Part shown: in pieces, positions 6,267-8,850 of the stretch
Layout: the number at the start of each line of letters is the position of its first letter
Numbering within the stretch: the first letter of the stretch is position 1
Origin: Planctomycetaceae bacterium
Lineage (GTDB): Bacteria > Planctomycetota > Planctomycetia > Pirellulales > PALSA-1355
DNA length: 8,850 nt
Reading direction: 5' to 3'
Assembly (NCBI GenBank): GCA_005773095.1
Contig: SXHT01000222.1
Coordinates: forward strand, 1-8,850
Notes under the pieces: generated by a model
Database searches by the model: none
Told to the model about the DNA's origin: nothing
Seen by the model: the letters and a program-made list of their open reading frames with translations, nothing else
Translations under genes and position numbers: made by a program

Positions 6267-6295
6267 TTGTTGGGCGGTGGTACGATTCGTATACT
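6267..6295 (+). promoter_or_regulatory. Sigma70-like promoter of sat, with palindrome overlapping the -10
   Basis: TTGTTG (6267-6272) and TATACT (6290-6295) are separated by 17 nt. The predicted start is about 6302, giving a leader of about 49 nt to ATG 6351. The palindrome TACGA-T-TCGTA (6281-6291) overlaps the -10 and would suit a repressor such as the nearby Rrf2-family protein, though nothing shows that it binds here. Motif match only. Confidence 0.5.
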
Positions 6296-6337
6296 GGCTG
6301 GCTTACCTCGTTGGAAAACATGTTCACCATTGTTGTT

Positions 6338-6342
6338 AAGGA
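6338..6342 (+). promoter_or_regulatory. Ribosome binding site of sat
   Basis: AAGGA lies 8 nt before ATG 6351 and decides that start over the in-frame TTG at 6186, whose extra 55 residues would also overlap the predicted promoter. Confidence 0.7.
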
Positions 6343-6350
6343 CCCTCACC

Positions 6351-7613
6351 ATGCCCGATTTGATTGCCCCCCATGGCGGCTTGACCGAACCCGTCTGCTG
6401 CACCGTTTCCGCTGGCGAAATCGACGCTTTCAAGGTAGCAGCGGCATCGCTCGCCAAGGTGCCCGTCTCGGATGCCGATCTCTCGACAGTTTACCGGTTT
6501 GGCGATGGCGCTTTGAGTCCGCTTTCCGGTCCGATGGACAGTAAGACGTACAACCGCGTGCTGGATGAGTCCGTCATTGAATACAACGGCAAGCTCTACG
6601 CTTGGACGATTCCGCTGTCAGTGCCGGTCGCTGCCGAGCTGGCGAAAACGCTGACGGCTGGCCAAAAGGTTGCACTGGTGAACACGGCCGGTGAGCCCGT
6701 GGCGATTCTGGAAATTAGCGACATTTTTGCCTGGGATAAGCCGCGGTATCTCAAGAGCGTTTATCTCACCGATCGCACCGACCACCCTGGGGCGGACATG
6801 GTGCTCAAGGGGGACGCCGATAAAACGCACCTTCTGGGCGGCAAGATTCGCGTGCTGCCGCAACCCAAGAGCGGCAAGTTTGGCAAGTACGTGCTTAGTC
6901 CGCGAGAAGTCCGCAAGTTGCTGGCCCAAAAGGGCTGGAACCGCGTGGTGGCGTTTCAGACTCGCAACCCGCTGCATCGGGCCCACGAGTACGCACTGGT
7001 CTACGGGTTGGAAACACTGTTGCGCGAGGGTCACAATGCCGGCGCGGTATTGAACCCGCTCATCGGCGAGACCAAAGGGGACGACGTGAACGCTGAAATT
7101 CGCATGCACACCTACGAGGCGCTGATTACTGACCGCAGCTTGGGGGAAGGGGACAGCGATTCATCGCTGTGGGGCCCTCGCAAGGAGTCGGTTCCCGACC
7201 GCGTGATTCTGCTTGGTCTCGACATCAAGATGTTTTACGGCGGTCCGAAGGAAGCCATCATGCACGGCATCTATCGCCAAAACTACGGCTTCACCGATAT
7301 CGTCATTGGCCGTAAGCATGCCGACGCGCCGTATCACGACGGCTCGCCCATTTGGGGCGACTTCGATGCACAAGAAATCTTCAGCAAGCTGAAGGGGGAT
7401 CTGAAAATCCATCCAGTCAAAGTGGGCTTCGCCGCGTATTACGAGTCGGCCGGCCGCGTCGACCTGATGGAGCTACACAAGGAAGAGAAGCCGGTCTTCA
7501 TCTCGGGCAAGGATGTGCGCAAGTCGCTGCTGGAGGGCAAACAAGTCGACCCACGGATCATGCGGCCGAGCACGTCCAGAATTCTCGCCGAAGCAATGGC
7601 GGGGCAGGCATAA
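6351..7613 (+). CDS. sat: Sulfate adenylyltransferase (ATP sulfurylase, homo-oligomeric type)
   Basis: Makes adenylyl sulfate (APS) and pyrophosphate from ATP and sulfate, the first step of sulfate activation, in the cytoplasm (EC 2.7.7.4). The 420 residues match the single-subunit Sat family, unrelated to the heterodimeric CysDN. An N-terminal PUA-like domain covers about 1-170, with [13 protein letters not shown] near 49-62. In the catalytic domain, [12 protein letters not shown] at about 203-214 carries the QxRN and HxxH nucleotide-binding motifs. [11 protein letters not shown] at about 235-245 and IVIGRKHAD at about 317-325 (usually GRDHAG in relatives) complete the active site. The tail [14 protein letters not shown] and [11 protein letters not shown] is standard. 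There is no fused APS kinase domain. APS reductase (cysH) lies about 700 nt downstream on the other strand, so the product can be reduced directly. ATG 6351 is supported by AAGGA and an upstream promoter. Confidence 0.93.
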   Translation: MPDLIAPHGGLTEPVCCTVSAGEIDAFKVAAASLAKVPVSDADLSTVYRFGDGALSPLSGPMDSKTYNRVLDESVIEYNGKLYAWTIPLSVPVAAELAKTLTAGQKVALVNTAGEPVAILEISDIFAWDKPRYLKSVYLTDRTDHPGADMVLKGDADKTHLLGGKIRVLPQPKSGKFGKYVLSPREVRKLLAQKGWNRVVAFQTRNPLHRAHEYALVYGLETLLREGHNAGAVLNPLIGETKGDDVNAEIRMHTYEALITDRSLGEGDSDSSLWGPRKESVPDRVILLGLDIKMFYGGPKEAIMHGIYRQNYGFTDIVIGRKHADAPYHDGSPIWGDFDAQEIFSKLKGDLKIHPVKVGFAAYYESAGRVDLMELHKEEKPVFISGKDVRKSLLEGKQVDPRIMRPSTSRILAEAMAGQA

Positions 7614-7621
7614 GAGTGTAG

Positions 7622-7699
7622 TCATCACGCTCCGCGTGATGAGCGCTCTGAGAAATGGTTGCTGGTTCGCAATGTGCCCATCACGCGGAGCGTAATGGC
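7622..7699. repeat. Inverted pair of REP-like hairpins after sat
   Basis: Hairpin one has a perfect 9-bp stem, TCATCACGC (7622-7630) and GCGTGATGA (7634-7642), loop TCC. Hairpin two, at 7677-7699, has a 10-bp stem with one mismatch, built on CCATCACGC and GCGTAATGG, loop GGA. The reverse complement of hairpin two matches hairpin one at 18 of 19 positions, so the two are head-to-head copies about 38 nt apart, like a BIME made of two REP units. Short repeats with this CATCACGC/GCGTGATG core are, to my recollection, frequent in planctomycete intergenic DNA. They may also serve as transcript ends for sat. Confidence 0.7.
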
Positions 7700-7709
7700 G
7701 ATGCTGCGT

Positions 7710-7847
7710 CGTAACTGTTCACGGGCCAAGAGACGGGGACAGGCACATTTTCCCGGGAACCACGTTGGACAACCTCCTGACACAACGATGCACCGCTCGC
7801 GAATTCGCCGGGAAAATGAGCCAGTCCCCGGCCCGTGAACGGTTACG
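7710..7847. mobile_element. MITE- or REP-like inverted-repeat element of about 138 bp
   Basis: The ends are inverted copies. CGTAACTGTTCACGGGCC (7710-7727) pairs with GGCCCGTGAACGGTTACG (7830-7847) over 18 positions, with a single G.U-type pair. After a 7-nt bulge (7728-7734), the arms continue: GGGGACAGGCACATTTTCCC from 7735 matches the reverse complement of 7808-7829 with two mismatches. The centre (about 7758-7807) is unpaired and non-coding. There is no transposase, so any movement would need a partner in trans such as a REP-associated tyrosine transposase. The GGGGACAGGCAC core resembles repeats I recall from planctomycete genomes. The right end stops 5 nt before the regulator's stop codon, and the hairpin could end both convergent transcripts. 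Confidence 0.7.
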
Positions 7848-7852
7848 CCGCG

Positions 7853-8281
7853 TCAAATGTAATACATCATTTCCTGCTGGTGTCTTACTCGCTCGATCAG
7901 CTTGTCGTAAGTGAGTGAACTGAGCATGCTGCGCTGCTTCCTGTCGATTTCCCGCCAGGCGTCTTGCAGCACCTTGCCCGTGGGCGAGCGGTCGCTGACG
8001 GCTGTCTTCAGATCGTCATCCTGACCCTCGATCACCGCCATCACTTCGCCAAGCGAAACCTTCGCGGGTGGCTTAATAAGCTGATAGCCCCCGGCAGCGC
8101 CGCGCGTGCTGGCCACGAAACCGGCCCCCTTGAGCTGCAGCAGAATCTGCACGAGAAACCGGGCAGGGATGCCGTGTTCGTCGGCGATCGTCTTGATGCG
8201 CACCGGTTCCCCCGAACCATAGCGCGCCGCTAATTCGAGCATCGCCAGACAAGCATACTCGGCCTTGGCGGAAACCTTCAT
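7853..8281 (-). CDS. Rrf2-family transcriptional regulator, CymR-like
   Basis: DNA-binding regulator of 142 residues, the usual Rrf2 length. The N-terminus MKVSAKAEYACLAMLELA is the classic Rrf2 opening. The winged helix-turn-helix spans about 25-68, with IKTIADEHGIPARFLVQILL as the helix pair and STRGAAGGYQL as the wing. A dimerisation helix follows from about 100. The only cysteine is C11. The three clustered cysteines that hold the iron-sulfur cluster in IscR and NsrR are absent, which points to a non-cluster member such as CymR, the cysteine-metabolism regulator. It lies 25 nt downstream of cysH on the same strand, so the two are probably one operon, and it converges on sat. Control of sulfate assimilation in response to cysteine or sulfide is a reasonable inference. 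No strong ribosome binding site precedes the ATG, so translation may be coupled to cysH. Confidence 0.88.
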   Translation of the reverse strand: MKVSAKAEYACLAMLELAARYGSGEPVRIKTIADEHGIPARFLVQILLQLKGAGFVASTRGAAGGYQLIKPPAKVSLGEVMAVIEGQDDDLKTAVSDRSPTGKVLQDAWREIDRKQRSMLSSLTYDKLIERVRHQQEMMYYI

Positions 8282-8306
8282 GGGATCAGGTATCCGGTGT
8301 CAGGAG

Positions 8307-8850
8307 TCAGTCTTGCGAGTGCAATCCGCACTCGGTCTTGGCAAAGCCGCTCCAACGGCCCGCGCGTTCGTCCTCGCCAAACATCACGCTGCGCGTGCAT
8401 GGCCAGCAGCCGATGCTGGCATAACCCTGATCGTGTAGCGGATTGTAGGGCACGTTGTGGGCCGTGATGAATGTCCAAACGTCCTTCTTCGTCGAATTGG
8501 CCAAGGGGCTGATCTTGACCAGGCCGAACTTCTTGTCCCAGCCGACGATCGGCGCCGCGGCACGGTCCGGGCTTTGGTCGCGGCGGATGCCGCTCATCCA
8601 GGCCTTCATGCCCACGGTGGCTCGCTGCAACGTGACAATCTTGCGGTGAAAGCAGCATTGATCGGGATTCGTCTTATAAACCGGTCCGCCGTGCTGGGCT
8701 TCATACTCTTGCACCGTCTGGTCCGGCCTGCGCAGCTCCACCGCAATCCCGTATCGCTCGGCGATCCGCTCGCGCAGCGCCAGCGTCTCCTGGAATTGGT
8801 AGCCCGTTTCAAGATTGAACACCTGCGTCCGCGGCTCGATCTCGGCGAGC
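8307..8850 (-). CDS. cysH: APS reductase (adenylyl-sulfate reductase, thioredoxin), 5' end outside window
   Basis: Reduces APS to sulfite and AMP with thioredoxin as electron donor (EC 1.8.4.10), the step after Sat. The window holds the last 180 residues; the P-loop SGGKDS expected near the N-terminus lies beyond the right edge. Seen from the edge: VFNLETGYQFQETL, the nucleotide-binding LDTGY-type motif; DQCCFHRKIVTL with a Cys-Cys pair; a lysine-rich ISPLANSTKKDVW segment; GCWPCTRSV with CxxC; then GEDERAGRW and the C-terminal catalytic KTECGLH. The Cys-Cys plus CxxC set ligates a [4Fe-4S] cluster and marks APS-type rather than PAPS-type enzymes, which lack these cysteines. That agrees with the absence of an APS kinase here. 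The GTG at 8822 is internal, because clear homology continues in frame to the edge. A probable operon runs into the Rrf2 regulator 25 nt on. Confidence 0.92.
   Translation of the reverse strand, partial: LAEIEPRTQVFNLETGYQFQETLALRERIAERYGIAVELRRPDQTVQEYEAQHGGPVYKTNPDQCCFHRKIVTLQRATVGMKAWMSGIRRDQSPDRAAAPIVGWDKKFGLVKISPLANSTKKDVWTFITAHNVPYNPLHDQGYASIGCWPCTRSVMFGEDERAGRWSGFAKTECGLHSQD

Noticed and set aside
6186..6350. N-terminal extension of sat from TTG 6186
   Set aside because: It has no ribosome binding site, overlaps the predicted promoter and lacks Sat-like residues; ATG 6351 has AAGGA at good spacing.
6125..6350. Possible SAM or other sulfur-linked riboswitch upstream of sat
   Set aside because: The leader predicted from the promoter is only about 49 nt and shows no conserved riboswitch core; only palindromes are seen farther upstream.
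5771..6457. Minus-strand open frame of 228 codons spanning rsmG, the intergenic gap and the start of sat
   Set aside because: It is antisense to two firmly identified genes and has no domain of its own.
8286..8309. TCAGG / GTCAGG / GTCAG short direct repeats between rrf2 and cysH
   Set aside because: Three 5-6 nt repeats partly inside coding sequence are too short to call a functional site.
8278..8658. Minus-strand 126-codon frame overlapping cysH and the regulator start
   Set aside because: It is a shifted-frame shadow of cysH, which carries CC, CxxC and ECGLH in its own frame.

Overview
The window looks like a planctomycete chromosome, probably Pirellulales-like. The evidence is indirect. 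There is a large LamG/putative-Ig protein with the WHHVAWQ-type repeats common in that phylum, a Tat-exported Gfo/Idh/MocA oxidoreductase, GC-rich codon usage, and short hairpin repeats of the kind scattered through planctomycete intergenic DNA. No rRNA, tRNA or CRISPR array is visible.

Left part (1-3952) looks accessory and partly decayed. A two-LamG, two-Ig surface-type protein enters from the left edge and is broken by an in-frame TAG at 41-43. A gene-free stretch of about 520 nt follows. Next comes a 5'-truncated DUF932-like reading frame that begins inside a cluster of hairpins and ends at a strong rho-independent terminator. After it sits a toxin-antitoxin pair: a small antitoxin and a PIN-domain (VapC-like) toxin. 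No normal start codon keeps the toxin's first catalytic aspartates, so it is either frameshifted or starts at a rare codon.

Middle part (3953-6124): a Tat-secreted oxidoreductase on the minus strand converges on the toxin and is divergent from rsmG, the 16S rRNA G527 methyltransferase. The shared 95-nt control region carries a good sigma70-like promoter for the oxidoreductase, with a perfect 12-bp palindrome in its spacer.

Right part (6125-8850) is an assimilatory sulfate-reduction locus. sat (ATP sulfurylase) is on plus. An Rrf2-family regulator and cysH (APS reductase with the iron-sulfur cysteine set, cut by the right edge) are on minus as a probable cysH-rrf2 operon. Sat makes APS and CysH reduces APS directly to sulfite, so no APS kinase is needed. 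The regulator lacks the IscR-type cysteine cluster and is best read as a CymR-like sulfur/cysteine regulator. Between sat and the regulator lie an inverted pair of short REP-like hairpins and a MITE-like inverted-repeat element of about 138 bp that ends just before the regulator's stop codon.

I do not see a clearly new multi-gene system. The observations most worth checking are the interrupted LamG gene, the start-less PIN toxin, the divergent-promoter palindrome, the repeat cluster at 7622-7847, and the sulfur regulator next to cysH.
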